From positions 1 to 64,000 of the forward strand of contig JBAZKV010000001.1 of NCBI GenBank assembly GCA_041650635.1: a stretch of DNA of 64,000 nucleotides, in the 5' to 3' direction. Each line of letters begins with the position of its first letter. The first letter of the stretch is position 1. Under the pieces are notes generated by a model that saw only the letters and a program-made list of their open reading frames with translations, did not search any database and was not told the origin of the DNA. The DNA is from Candidatus Margulisiibacteriota bacterium (GTDB taxonomy: Bacteria; Margulisbacteria; WOR-1; JAKLHX01; JBAZKV01). This document shows, piece by piece, positions 8,491 through 17,685 of this stretch. A program made the translations under genes and the position numbers.

Positions 8491-9954
8491 TTAGTTTTTT
8501 TCCAGGAACTTGATCTTGGACATAAGGTCTATCGCCTGCCTGTTCTCGGGGTCCTTTGACAGGGCGCTGGCCAGCCGTTCCCTCGCAGCCTCAAATTGCG
8601 ACAGGGAGATATGCTTCATGGCCTCAGCCACATCTTCCTTTGATTCCAGTTTGTTCTTGGCATTCAGCCTTTCCTGGAGTCTGGCCCTTGCCTGGTCCTG
8701 CTGCCGCAGAACCTCCATATTTGTAGGATCAACCTTCAATATCTCAGAATATACGATAACTGCATCAGAATATCTGCCCTGGCCCATAAAAGCCTTGCCC
8801 TTCTGGAGCATTTCTTTTGTGAACTCTTCCATTTCTGTTTTCTGGCGAAGGGCAATGAACCTGTATGTGGTAAGGTTTAGTTCCTGCTGCGATTTTACGA
8901 GGCCGCTCTTTGCTTCTTCGTTAAGAGGTTCCAGTTGAAGGACCCTTTCATATTTGACAATGGCATTGGAATAATCGCTGGCCTTGTAATATGCTTTTGC
9001 CTGCGCCAGGTTCTCGACAATGGACTTTTTGATGGGATCCTCCCCCTGCAGGAAAAAGGTAAGGCTGATCTGATGGGTCGCTCCCAAATTCGCATCCGGG
9101 GCAAAAGAGTAATCTATCACTACAGGTTTAGTGGTCAGGCCTGCGCCGGCACGCAGATTGCTGCCGTAAAGGCCGGCCCGCAGCGCAAGGATCTCGTGAG
9201 GTTTATATTCTGCACCAAGATTGAACTTATTGCTGTCGGAATACAGGACAACGTCCGCTGCCAGTTTGAGATCCTTTTCAAATATTTTAGCGTTGTAAGA
9301 AGCGCCGCCCCTTATCGTGATGGGCAAAGGGGTCGTTTCCTGATCAAACTTGAGCCCCGGACCAAGGTTCAGTACCGAAGCCCCAAGATGCAGGTCGCTA
9401 TTCATTATATACTTGATGCCCAGGTCGGCGCCAAAGGATGAGCCGGTAAAGCTTTCCAGCTTTTCCGAGATCCCTTTTATTGAAACGCCGTAAAACAGGT
9501 CTTCCCTGAATTTTGACGCGTATGAAACTATTATCGCATTTGACGCCGTCGAAAAGACCGCCTCTGCCGTACCCGTATTGCTGTAGCCCTGTATATCCCC
9601 GGAATTAAGATCGGTATAGCCGATTCCCAGTACCCCAAAGCCTATCGGAAATGCGGCAAGAGCCATTCTCTGGCTGATGCCCGAAAACCACTGGTTTGAC
9701 ATCGCCTGGATTTGAAAGGCGTTCACAAAATTAAGGCCCGCCGGGTTAAATATGATGGAGGAGGTATCGTCAGCCACCGCAGTATAAGCCTCGCCCATTG
9801 CAAGAGGCCTGCTGCCGCCGTACAACTTCAAAAATTCCAGTCCATAAGAGCCGCCTACCCCTGCAAGGGAAGGCGCAGGAAATAAAGACGCTGTGAACAG
9901 AGCCGCTAGAGCAAAGGCTGCTATTCTTGTTATGGGCGCGGTGTATTTTCTCAT
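8491..9954 (-). CDS. PorV/UPF0164-type outer-membrane beta-barrel protein with C-terminal TPRs
   Basis: 487 residues: signal peptide (about 1-32), then a barrel of the PorV/PorQ (UPF0164) type from about 33 to 320 with the family opening GGSRPLAMGEAYTAVADD and SSIIFNPAGL, then three TPR-like repeats (about 325-480). In Bacteroidota PorV carries type IX secretion cargo at the outer membrane. The start overlaps the stop of the 1299-residue secreted protein (ATGA), which itself ends in a sorting-domain-like module, so a barrel-cargo pair is plausible. The periplasmic or surface role of the TPR tail is not known. Confidence 0.7.
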   Translation of the reverse strand: MRKYTAPITRIAAFALAALFTASLFPAPSLAGVGGSYGLEFLKLYGGSRPLAMGEAYTAVADDTSSIIFNPAGLNFVNAFQIQAMSNQWFSGISQRMALAAFPIGFGVLGIGYTDLNSGDIQGYSNTGTAEAVFSTASNAIIVSYASKFREDLFYGVSIKGISEKLESFTGSSFGADLGIKYIMNSDLHLGASVLNLGPGLKFDQETTPLPITIRGGASYNAKIFEKDLKLAADVVLYSDSNKFNLGAEYKPHEILALRAGLYGSNLRAGAGLTTKPVVIDYSFAPDANLGATHQISLTFFLQGEDPIKKSIVENLAQAKAYYKASDYSNAIVKYERVLQLEPLNEEAKSGLVKSQQELNLTTYRFIALRQKTEMEEFTKEMLQKGKAFMGQGRYSDAVIVYSEILKVDPTNMEVLRQQDQARARLQERLNAKNKLESKEDVAEAMKHISLSQFEAARERLASALSKDPENRQAIDLMSKIKFLEKN

Positions 9955-12900
9955 CTTATGATCACCAGCTTCCCGGTCTTAGAATCGGTCGAGCTGTTGA
10001 CAAGATAGACATAAAGCCCTGACATTACATTCTCTCCCGCATCGTTCTTGACATCCCAAACATACTGGCCGTTGCCGCCGGACACCGTTATGGTCTTTAC
10101 CAGTTCTCCTTTGATAGTAAAGATCCTTATGGTGCAATCTGTGGCAATGCTGCTGAAAGTGATCTGAGTGTGGCCCGAACCGGTCTTAAATGGATTGGGG
10201 AAGGTAAATACCCCGCTCAGGTCCGAAGTTAAAGCCACAAGCGAAAAAGTTGACAGCGAATTTACGGGAGCTGCAACCGTTTTATTCGTTGTATCCACCA
10301 CGGACCCCGGATAAAGGACCCAGAGGCCGTTGGTCTCGTCCAGCCTGGACAGGCGCAGCGTGGAAGCCCTGATGCCCGTCCCATCCACTATCCCGTCGTC
10401 GTTTGAATCAACATATGGTATCTGTACAGTTGCTTCGGAACTCAGCCCTGCCGTTATCCTCCTGTTGAGAGAATCAAAAAGCACGAATTCTCTAAGGGAA
10501 TTGTCCACCAGGGTCTTGGGAGCCCCCTGCTCCGCGCTCAACTTTGCCGACGCAGCAGTTATCTTGGAGGTATTGGTATAGATCGGGCTGGTCTGGGGAT
10601 CCATGCTTATTCTTGCGTAAAAATCCTGGTCCAAAGCATCCGCCGGAATAGTGAGCTTGGTCTTATCGTCCGTGGCAAGAAAAACGTTGGTCCTTGTCTT
10701 GCTGGAAACAGCCGAAAAGCTGTAAGATACATCTTCGGCAAAGTTCAGTCCTGTCTTGCTCTTTGCCTCTTTGGAGATAGTGGACCGGTAAGTGTAATTG
10801 TTGTTAAGAGCGCTGCCCGGGGTCACCTCAAGGGCGCTGTCAGAAGTCCAGGAAAAAGCAGCAGGCAAAGTCGTGTCGATGGTTTCTCCCCTGTAATCCT
10901 TTACCGCTTTAAGGACATAAGAATTTTCAACAGTTGTACGGTCCATCGGTTTGGAGAACCTAATATTGATCTTGCTGTCAAGCTCAACTCCCTTTGCCTC
11001 GTCCGACGGAGATACCGCGCTCACATAAGGAGCTGTGCTCTCCGTCGTAACATCAAAGGCCGAGGATACTGTTCCTGTAAGATAAGGCGCCGAGGCTGCC
11101 AGGCTGTACCCCGAACCCATCCTGTCTACCGAAAGCTCAGTAAAAGAAGCCGCGCCCGCCGTGGCAGTCCTGGTCAAAGTACCGGACAGTGTTCCGGAAG
11201 AGGGATTGTCCTGGATAGCGATCGTAACAGTGGTGGTATTGTCCGAGGCAACAATGTTGCCGTACGGGTCCTGAACTTGCACCACAGGCGCTGTCATAAG
11301 AGCTCCTGCTTCCGATGTCTGCGGCTGGGAAGAGAAGACCAGTTTAGAAGCCGAAGAGTTGGTTATGTCAAAAGCCTCTGATGTGGCAGAAGTCAGACCG
11401 GAAGAAGAGACCTGTAAGGTATAGCCGGCTCCAGTCTTATTCAAAGACAGGCTTTCAAAAGTGGCTATCCCAGCCGCAGCGCTTTTAACCGCTGTGCCGG
11501 ACAGCGTTGAGGAGCCCGGATTGCTTGCTATTGACACCGTTACCTCATTAGTGGCTGTTGTGACAAGGTTACCCTGCGCGTCTTTTACTGTAACTTCCGG
11601 GGTAATAAGCGCACCCGCGGCAGTAGTCGGTATCCTGGTCACAAAATTCAGCGCCGCAGGAGAAGAAGGTGTTATTGCAAAAGAATTGGAGGCTGCTCCC
11701 GTAAGGCTTGACGCTGAAGCGGCCAGAGTGTATCCTGAACCTGTCTTATCTATGCTTATCGCAGCAAATGTCGCCAGCCCGGACGAAACCGTTCGGACAG
11801 TGGTACCCGAAAGTGTTCCTCCTCCGGGGTTAGAGCCTATCGCCAGAGTTACAGAAGTGGAATTGTCGGAAAGGTCGATATTGCCAAGGTCATCAAGCAC
11901 TTTCACGGTAACAGAAGGCGCTATAGAAGCTCCCGCCTCGCTGGAAACAGGCTCTACATGAAAGCCCAGGCTCTTTGATGTTGCCTTCCAGGCAGCATAT
12001 CTATAGACAGAGGGCGCAGCGGAGTTTACCTCGTTGGCATTGCCGACCTGAAAACCATCGCCCTGAAGAGATTTGATCCTATCCAGAGCGTTTGCAGCCG
12101 CGGTAAAATACTGCGATTGTTCGGGCGCCGGCATAACGGTAGAGTTCCTTAGTACTCCCGCGCTTGCTTCGCGCCGTTTGATCCAGGCCATCCCGGGCCT
12201 GAAGCCAAGACCTGTTATAGAGCGGGTGCTTTCCCCGTCGCCATCGTACTCCCCTACTTTGAATTCCCCGGCCGTATTCTTAAAGGCAAAGAAGAAATAC
12301 AGTGTTGCGGCAGTATTGACCTCCGCATGTGTCCCTATACGGAAGCCGTCGCTTTCAAGCGCCTTTATCCTGGTGTTGGTATCGGCTGTAGCCGAAAAAT
12401 AGGAGGAATATTCATCGGTGGCTGACGATGTCCTTAAGACCCCGAAACCTGCCCCGGAACTCTTTACCACCACAAGGTCCGGCTCAAAGCCGAGGCCCGT
12501 TATCGAGCGGTCATCCTGGCCGTTCCCGGTATAGGCCCCCACATAAAAATTGGAGGAGGGGGCTCCGTAAAACGCAGTATATCTGTTGACCACGCCCAGA
12601 GCATTCACTACAGTGCTTGACCCCACAGAGAACCCATCGCTGTTGAGAGCGGTCACTCCCTCAGCAAAATTGGCAGTTGCAGTAGAAAAATAGGCCGTAG
12701 AGTTGACGCCCATCGAGGTATGGGTGAACGCGGCCACACCCGTGGAATCGTTCTTTATCATTAGCAGGGACGGGGAAAACCCGAGACCGGTTATCGACTG
12801 GCTTGTACCGTTGCCCGTATAAGAACCCGTCACCATCTTAAAACTGCCCGTGGGCGACGGCGCCGGGACCCCCGTAAAAGCCGCATAATGATATACCACG

Positions 12901-13850
12901 GCGTTCGTATTTACATTGGCAGCGCTTCCCACAAAGAACCCGTCCGTCTCAAGAGTGGAGATACAGGCCCTGGGATTTGCCGCGGCGTTAAAATAATTGG
13001 ACTCGTCCCCGTAATTGACATTGGTGCTGAATACCGGCACAACATTCGTAGCATGCCTGACAAAAACAAAATCGGGCTTAAAACCGATCCCGCCCTCCGA
13101 GTGCCCTACCCCGGTCCCTGTATATCTTCCCACCTTCATAGAACCTGCGGAGGCTTTGAAAGCGACATAGTAATAAGTATCCCCGGCCACATTAACTTCA
13201 ACATTGCTCCCGAGCTGAAAACCCGTTGAGGTAAAGGCCTGTATCCTGTCGGCAGCAGGCACAGCGGTGGTAAAGTAATATGTTGAATCTGCGGCTTCTA
13301 CCGCCGAAGAGTTCCATACCGCCAGAGAAGCCCCGTCCCTCTTGACGATCACAAAATCCGGCTGGTTAATTCCTATATTCAGGTCGCGGCTGTCTGTGCC
13401 GTCCCCCGTGTATGAGCCGACCTTGAAGTCCGAACTGCCGCTGCCTCCAAAAGCCGTCCAGGTATAGCGGACATTGGCGGTATTGACCGTGACATCAGTG
13501 CCTATCGAGAATCCGTCAATATCGATGGAAGTGACCGCTCCATAAAAATTTTGCGCCGCTGTTTCAAAATTGGCCGATTGTCCCGCCGGCATGGCCGAGC
13601 TTGTCCAGATGGCGCGCCCTGCCGTAGTATCCGACTTAATGATGATAAAGTCCGGCCTAAATCCCACTCCTGTTATGGACCTCGGGAAGCCGGTGCCCAC
13701 ATAGTACCCGGTCTGGATAGAAAAAGCACCGGCATATTGCGCCAGCGCGGCAAACACAAGTGAAGCCAGTATCCCGCAGAAGATGATCTTACACGCTTTC
13801 AACAAATGCTTTCCCCTCTTCAAAATTACAGCTATTTTAAATTTTTCCAT
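9951..13850 (-). CDS. Giant secreted repeat protein with Ig-like domains and FlgD/type-A sorting-like C-terminus
   Basis: 1299 residues with a long basic signal region (about 1-43). Residues about 45-625 hold six imperfect 95-residue repeats, each with a GLGFxPDxxxxK-type core (GVGFRPDFIIIK, GIGFKPDFVFVR, GLGFEPDLVVVK) and ending in xxDGFxxGxxxxVN. Three tandem Ig-like repeats of about 103 residues follow (about 630-945), then a Big_5-like domain (PYVSAVSPSDEAKGVEL) and a C-terminal module from FTFPNPFKTGSG to GKLVIIR resembling FlgD-Ig/type IX type-A sorting domains. Start: ATG 13850 with GGGGAAGG upstream. It is probably the surface or adhesin cargo of the adjacent PorV-like barrel and secretin; that is inferred. 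Confidence 0.75.
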   Translation of the reverse strand: MEKFKIAVILKRGKHLLKACKIIFCGILASLVFAALAQYAGAFSIQTGYYVGTGFPRSITGVGFRPDFIIIKSDTTAGRAIWTSSAMPAGQSANFETAAQNFYGAVTSIDIDGFSIGTDVTVNTANVRYTWTAFGGSGSSDFKVGSYTGDGTDSRDLNIGINQPDFVIVKRDGASLAVWNSSAVEAADSTYYFTTAVPAADRIQAFTSTGFQLGSNVEVNVAGDTYYYVAFKASAGSMKVGRYTGTGVGHSEGGIGFKPDFVFVRHATNVVPVFSTNVNYGDESNYFNAAANPRACISTLETDGFFVGSAANVNTNAVVYHYAAFTGVPAPSPTGSFKMVTGSYTGNGTSQSITGLGFSPSLLMIKNDSTGVAAFTHTSMGVNSTAYFSTATANFAEGVTALNSDGFSVGSSTVVNALGVVNRYTAFYGAPSSNFYVGAYTGNGQDDRSITGLGFEPDLVVVKSSGAGFGVLRTSSATDEYSSYFSATADTNTRIKALESDGFRIGTHAEVNTAATLYFFFAFKNTAGEFKVGEYDGDGESTRSITGLGFRPGMAWIKRREASAGVLRNSTVMPAPEQSQYFTAAANALDRIKSLQGDGFQVGNANEVNSAAPSVYRYAAWKATSKSLGFHVEPVSSEAGASIAPSVTVKVLDDLGNIDLSDNSTSVTLAIGSNPGGGTLSGTTVRTVSSGLATFAAISIDKTGSGYTLAASASSLTGAASNSFAITPSSPAALNFVTRIPTTAAGALITPEVTVKDAQGNLVTTATNEVTVSIASNPGSSTLSGTAVKSAAAGIATFESLSLNKTGAGYTLQVSSSGLTSATSEAFDITNSSASKLVFSSQPQTSEAGALMTAPVVQVQDPYGNIVASDNTTTVTIAIQDNPSSGTLSGTLTRTATAGAASFTELSVDRMGSGYSLAASAPYLTGTVSSAFDVTTESTAPYVSAVSPSDEAKGVELDSKINIRFSKPMDRTTVENSYVLKAVKDYRGETIDTTLPAAFSWTSDSALEVTPGSALNNNYTYRSTISKEAKSKTGLNFAEDVSYSFSAVSSKTRTNVFLATDDKTKLTIPADALDQDFYARISMDPQTSPIYTNTSKITAASAKLSAEQGAPKTLVDNSLREFVLFDSLNRRITAGLSSEATVQIPYVDSNDDGIVDGTGIRASTLRLSRLDETNGLWVLYPGSVVDTTNKTVAAPVNSLSTFSLVALTSDLSGVFTFPNPFKTGSGHTQITFSSIATDCTIRIFTIKGELVKTITVSGGNGQYVWDVKNDAGENVMSGLYVYLVNSSTDSKTGKLVIIR

Positions 13851-13878
13851 ACCTTCCCCAAAATGTCAAGTATTTTTT

Positions 13879-14256
13879 CTAATTCAACAATTCGCCGATC
13901 TTTTCCAGAAGCTGCCTGGCCTCATACGGCTTGGTAAGGTATGCGTCCGCTCCCACCTCAAATCCGGTCTTGCGGTCGCTATCAGAGACCTTTGATGTCA
14001 GCATTACAATTGGAATATCTTTGTATTTGGAGTCGAACTTGAGCAGCCGGCAGATCTCGAACCCGTCAAGAAAGGGGAGCATGATATCAAGTATTATGAG
14101 GTCGGGCTTTTCACCTTTTGCTTTGCTTAACGCCTCCCTTCCGTCAAAGGCATGTATAACCTCGTAATTGGATGCCTCAAGCCTGCAGGTTAAAGCAGCT
14201 ATCAGGCTCTCTTCATCGTCCACCGCCAGTATCCTCTTCTTTTCTATTATTTCCAT
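13879..14256 (-). CDS. Stand-alone response regulator receiver
   Basis: 125-residue single receiver: acidic residues in AVDDEE, phospho-Asp in LIILDIMLPFLDG, Thr in IVMLTSK, Lys in YLTKPYE. The start has a full AAGGAGG site. It lies between the secretin and the giant secreted protein, so it is likely co-expressed with the pilus/secretion genes and fed by the multi-PAS kinase, the only complete kinase in this locus (inference). Confidence 0.85.
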   Translation of the reverse strand: MEIIEKKRILAVDDEESLIAALTCRLEASNYEVIHAFDGREALSKAKGEKPDLIILDIMLPFLDGFEICRLLKFDSKYKDIPIVMLTSKVSDSDRKTGFEVGADAYLTKPYEARQLLEKIGELLN

Positions 14257-14274
14257 CCGCGCCTCCTTGTCTTA

Positions 14275-15393
14275 TCAGTTGATCAGTTTAATGTCGTCTA
14301 TCGTTTTGTTCTGCTTTTCCTCTATACCCTGAGCCTTTTCCCTCATTTTGGTGTTGAACGCCTGGTCAACGATAGTGGGAGTGATAAGCACCAGGATCTC
14401 CCTCTTTTGCTGTACAAGTTCGGTCCTTTTAAAAAAATTGCCCAGCAGAGGTATTGCGGACAGATAAGGGACGCCGATCTCCGCCTTGGTCTTGTAGTTC
14501 TTTGTAAGCCCGGCTATGACAACCGTCTCCCCATTGCGAACCACCAGTTGGTTCCTTGTTTCTGTGGTGGTCTCATTGGGCATTCCGTCGTTAGAGATGC
14601 CGCCCTCGCTCACGGACGGATAGATGCTCATTTTTATGTGCCCGTCATTGGTTATGTGCGGCGTGAATTTAAGCTTGGTGCCTGTTTCAAGGTACTGCAC
14701 ATCCTGCAAAGTGCCGGTCTGCGTGGTCAAAAGGTTCCTGTATCCAAGTTTGCCCCCGATAAATATTTCCGCTTCCTGGTGGTTAAGAGCCGTGATAGAA
14801 GGAGAAGCAACTATATCATAGTTGCCTTTCTTCTCCAACGCCGTAAAATAAGCCTTGAGATTGTCCCTCATCACCTGCGCATACATGCCCGGAGCGATAG
14901 CATCCGCTGTGGGCGGCTGCGCCCCCATGAACTGGCCGAAGTTCTGGCTGCCCGGCGAGCTGAAGTACTGCCAGCTGAAACCGAAGGTCGAAGGATTAAA
15001 GTTGTCGCCGCTGCCGGTCTGGACCTCTATTATCTTGGCCTGCACATGCACCTGCAGGGGTAGTTTATCCATTGCTTTGACGACATTCTCTATCCGTTCT
15101 ATATTTTTTCCCGAAGCTCTCACCACTATAGAATTGGTGCCTTTATTGACAGAAACGCCCTCACCCTGCGCGAGCAAACTCGAGAGGGTGTTCTTTAGTT
15201 CCTCCGCGTTCATATAGTAAACCGGTATTGTCTTCATAGAGTAATTGGCATCCGACGGCTTTGGAGCGGCTGCCGGAGCAGGAGAGCTTTCCTGCGCGGC
15301 TTCCTGCCTCACCTGCAGGAACAAGTCTCTCCCCCACAGGGACGCGGGGCTCATCAGGACCAGCAAAACTAAGGCCCAAACGGTTTTTTTCAT
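14275..15393 (-). CDS. Secretin of the MSHA/type IV pilus type
   Basis: A 372-residue outer-membrane secretin, short for the family. A signal peptide (about 1-21) and spacer precede one secretin N-domain (about 52-115, YYMNAEELKNTLSSLL...SIVVRASGKN) and the C-terminal secretin domain with LVVRNGETVVIAGL and VPYLSAIPLLGNFFKR, the conserved secretin signature. A single N-domain suggests an MshL-like or minimal PilQ. The neighbours PilO and PilM-PilN would form the inner-membrane alignment complex. GGGGAGA precedes the ATG. Confidence 0.88.
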   Translation of the reverse strand: MKKTVWALVLLVLMSPASLWGRDLFLQVRQEAAQESSPAPAAAPKPSDANYSMKTIPVYYMNAEELKNTLSSLLAQGEGVSVNKGTNSIVVRASGKNIERIENVVKAMDKLPLQVHVQAKIIEVQTGSGDNFNPSTFGFSWQYFSSPGSQNFGQFMGAQPPTADAIAPGMYAQVMRDNLKAYFTALEKKGNYDIVASPSITALNHQEAEIFIGGKLGYRNLLTTQTGTLQDVQYLETGTKLKFTPHITNDGHIKMSIYPSVSEGGISNDGMPNETTTETRNQLVVRNGETVVIAGLTKNYKTKAEIGVPYLSAIPLLGNFFKRTELVQQKREILVLITPTIVDQAFNTKMREKAQGIEEKQNKTIDDIKLIN

Positions 15394-15414
15394 TTCTCTC
15401 CCCTTCTCTTTATG

Positions 15415-15888
15415 TTATAGGAACGGCGTCAAGATCTTGATCCTGGAAATTATCTTTTTATTGTCATTTGACATATTAACAGAATCTATCTCAAAAACGG
15501 TGTCCAACTCGCTCATTTCTTCAAAGAACACCACGGAATTCTGATAGGAGCCTTCCGTTTCTATCTCAATGGATATTTTGTTGTCCGAAGATACCTGCTT
15601 TAGCGAAAGGAGAGCCAGTTTGCTCTCTTTGATCCTGCTTTCGATAAATCCAACCACCATGGCCAGCTGCTCTTCTTTGGGATGGATCATGACCTTTTTG
15701 TCCTGCTGGGGCGATCCGCTCTGAGGCTGGGAAAGCCTCTGGACCTTTGCCTTAAGCAGTCCGCTGTCAAAGTGCAGGACAGAAACGCGCCCCAGCAGCG
15801 GATCAAGAAGAAAGGTCCAATAAACAAAGAACACCAGGCAGGCTGCAGCAGCCAGAGCCCAATACTTTTCTCTCTGAGAGATGTTCAT
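15415..15888 (-). CDS. PilO-like type IV pilus assembly protein
   Basis: 157 residues with a short cytoplasmic N-terminus, one membrane helix (about 10-28, YWALAAAACLVFFVYWTFLL), a short coiled stretch and a compact alpha/beta periplasmic domain. This is the layout of PilO/GspM/MshJ, which joins PilN to the secretin. It lies 2 nt after the PilM-PilN gene, as in pilMNO operons. Sequence similarity is weak by eye, so the call rests on topology plus position. Confidence 0.65.
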   Translation of the reverse strand: MNISQREKYWALAAAACLVFFVYWTFLLDPLLGRVSVLHFDSGLLKAKVQRLSQPQSGSPQQDKKVMIHPKEEQLAMVVGFIESRIKESKLALLSLKQVSSDNKISIEIETEGSYQNSVVFFEEMSELDTVFEIDSVNMSNDNKKIISRIKILTPFL

Positions 15889-15890
15889 TA

Positions 15891-17468
15891 TCAGCTCTGC
15901 TCCTTAAGGCCGCAGTGTATCTCAAAATCAACCGTCGGAACGGTAAACTCGGAAGAGCTCTGCATATAAGAGATGTCCACACTTTTAAAGATCTTGCCTT
16001 TTTTTAGTTCTTTAACGAATTTGGATATGCCGCTGGTCCGGCCTTCCACTATCACGCCTCTGATTATGAGCCGGTCCAAAGGATTGCTGTAATCAAGGGA
16101 CCTGAAATAGATGCCCTTTGGGGTCAGAGCATAAAGTTCTTTCATTACCACGGCAAAGCGCTCGCCTTTTCTTTTGTCCGAAAAGGAGGAGATAAGCCTT
16201 TCCATATCGGAAGAAAGTTCCTGACCTGATGTTTCCACGCTAAGGCTTTTATAGGCTGCCTCTAGCGCTTTGTGCTCCTTCTGCGCGGACGGGACAACGA
16301 TAAAGTTTAGCCAACAGTAAAGCAGCAAAAGGGTCAGCCCATAGACGGCCGAAACGGAGTAAAGGTTGACCGATCTTTGCAGCGCACTTATAAAAGGAAA
16401 GCGGAGCTCAAATGGGAGGAGCTCCAGACGGCATCTATCCAGCAGAGCCGCTCCCACGGCAAGGCTTAGATGGGGCAGGCTCTCCTTAAGGGCCGGTTCC
16501 TTGGCAGAAGCCTTTACCGCCATCTCTTTAACTTCTATCCCAAGCTCTTCGGACAGGTACTGCGCAAGACCTGTCAGCCTTGAGCCTCCTCCGGTCACAA
16601 AAACCTTTGCGAACTCGGCAGTATCCCCGGTCTCCTGCCTGTAATATTCAAAGGTCCTCAGGATCTCCGCGCCTATTTTTTCGAGCGCCGGCCGCATCAT
16701 TGCCATTATTTCTGATGCCGGCAGTCCTGAGGCTTTGGTATAAGAATCAAAGTCCATGGGTATGCCGAATTTGTTCTTGAGCTCTTCCGCGCGGTTAAGG
16801 TCCAAATCTATCCTTTCGCTGCCGGCCACCACAGTACCTGTCATTGAGCGGGCTATAGTATCCGAGCCAACCTTTACCTCTCTTGCGAACACCGCTTTGC
16901 CCGCTTTCATCAACAGGATAAGGGAAGAAAATTTTCCCAGATTTATGAGGCAGACCGGGTCCTTTTCCTGTTGAGGGTATTGGCCGCTGAGCGCGCACAC
17001 GGAAGGCACCAGAACCTTTATTTTTAGCCCTGCTCTCTGAAGCGCCGAGGCTATCTTTCCGGCATATTCTTTGGTGATATAAGCACAAAAATAGAACCTC
17101 TTATCGGAACCTTCCACACGGGCTATCGGGTAATAATCTATGACAAGCTGATCTCCTGCAACGGATGCCAGGTTCTCTATCTTATGCTCTATTGCCTCGT
17201 CCAGTTCTTTTTCCGGCAGTTGCGGCAGGTCTATAAGGGCAAAAGAAACATCTTCCCCGGAAAGCGCCGCAACCGCGTCCCTCGAGCGCACTTTGTTCTT
17301 TTGCAGAGAGGCTTTAACGGTTTCGTAAAGGTGCTCAACAGAGTCGGCGTTCTCAAAGTAATCTATGGAGTAGCTAAGGACGCGGCAATCCCCGTCCCCG
17401 GACAGGACTTCAGCCAGTTTTACGGCATTGGGGCGCACATCAAGCGCCACTAGTCTTTTTGTCGGCAT
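15891..17468 (-). CDS. PilM-PilN fusion protein
   Basis: 525 residues joining two normally separate assembly proteins. Residues 1-330 form an actin-like PilM: phosphate-1 loop VALDVRPNAVKLAEV, and KVFVTGGGSRLTGLAQYL, the adenosine loop. Residues about 345-525 match PilN: membrane helix near 370-390 (GLTLLLLYCWLNFIVV), then a periplasmic ferredoxin-like domain. In the usual system PilM binds the N-terminal tail of PilN, so a fusion hard-wires the contact; MshI-type proteins are similar. GAGGAAC precedes the ATG. It is read after a 39-codon membrane ORF. Confidence 0.8.
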   Translation of the reverse strand: MPTKRLVALDVRPNAVKLAEVLSGDGDCRVLSYSIDYFENADSVEHLYETVKASLQKNKVRSRDAVAALSGEDVSFALIDLPQLPEKELDEAIEHKIENLASVAGDQLVIDYYPIARVEGSDKRFYFCAYITKEYAGKIASALQRAGLKIKVLVPSVCALSGQYPQQEKDPVCLINLGKFSSLILLMKAGKAVFAREVKVGSDTIARSMTGTVVAGSERIDLDLNRAEELKNKFGIPMDFDSYTKASGLPASEIMAMMRPALEKIGAEILRTFEYYRQETGDTAEFAKVFVTGGGSRLTGLAQYLSEELGIEVKEMAVKASAKEPALKESLPHLSLAVGAALLDRCRLELLPFELRFPFISALQRSVNLYSVSAVYGLTLLLLYCWLNFIVVPSAQKEHKALEAAYKSLSVETSGQELSSDMERLISSFSDKRKGERFAVVMKELYALTPKGIYFRSLDYSNPLDRLIIRGVIVEGRTSGISKFVKELKKGKIFKSVDISYMQSSSEFTVPTVDFEIHCGLKEQS

Positions 17469-17475
17469 TTGTTCC

Positions 17476-17595
17476 TCAGATGCTGGCTATGTATAGGGTA
17501 AGTATCACGGCCGCCGCCACCAGAAAGGCCCAACCGGACACCAAAACCCATCCCCGAAGCTCCGAGCCAAGCCCCGGTTTATTCCCCTCGTTCAT
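17476..17595 (-). CDS. 39-residue single-pass membrane protein heading the pilus operon
   Basis: A short ORF starting MNEGNKPGLGSELRGW, with a hydrophobic helix VLVSGWAFLVAAAVILTLYI filling residues 17-36. It ends 7 nt before pilM-pilN. A -10 box TAGAAT lies 7 nt before its ATG, suggesting a leaderless first gene of the operon. Its size and topology suit a small pilus-complex subunit, but no family is recognised. Real coding status is supported by the position, the helix and the promoter only. Confidence 0.5.
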   Translation of the reverse strand: MNEGNKPGLGSELRGWVLVSGWAFLVAAAVILTLYIASI

Positions 17596-17602
17596 AGTTA
17601 GA

Positions 17603-17631
17603 ATTCTACAATACGGCCCGATACTATGCAA
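17603..17631 (-). promoter_or_regulatory. Promoter of the PilMN-PilO-secretin operon
   Basis: Minus strand: TTGCAT (17631-17626), 17-nt spacer, TAGAAT (17608-17603), then 7 nt to the ATG of the 39-codon gene. The layout predicts a leaderless transcript. The divergent pilin-like gene at 17686 has its own box on the other strand. Confidence 0.45.
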
Positions 17632-17667
17632 GGAAATTATCGCCCGCTTTTAAATCCCTGCTTCTGA

Positions 17668-17676
17668 TGCTAGAAT
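17668..17676 (+). promoter_or_regulatory. Extended -10 promoter for the minor pilin operon
   Basis: TGC-TAGAAT ends 9 nt before the ATG at 17686; no Shine-Dalgarno site and no good -35 box are seen. It is divergent from the pilM-pilN promoter. Confidence 0.4.
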
Positions 17677-17685
17677 CCACATTGT

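Noticed and set aside
13851..13878. TTGACA before the giant secreted protein as a promoter
   Set aside because: No -10 box follows at a suitable distance; the gene is probably in the upstream operon.
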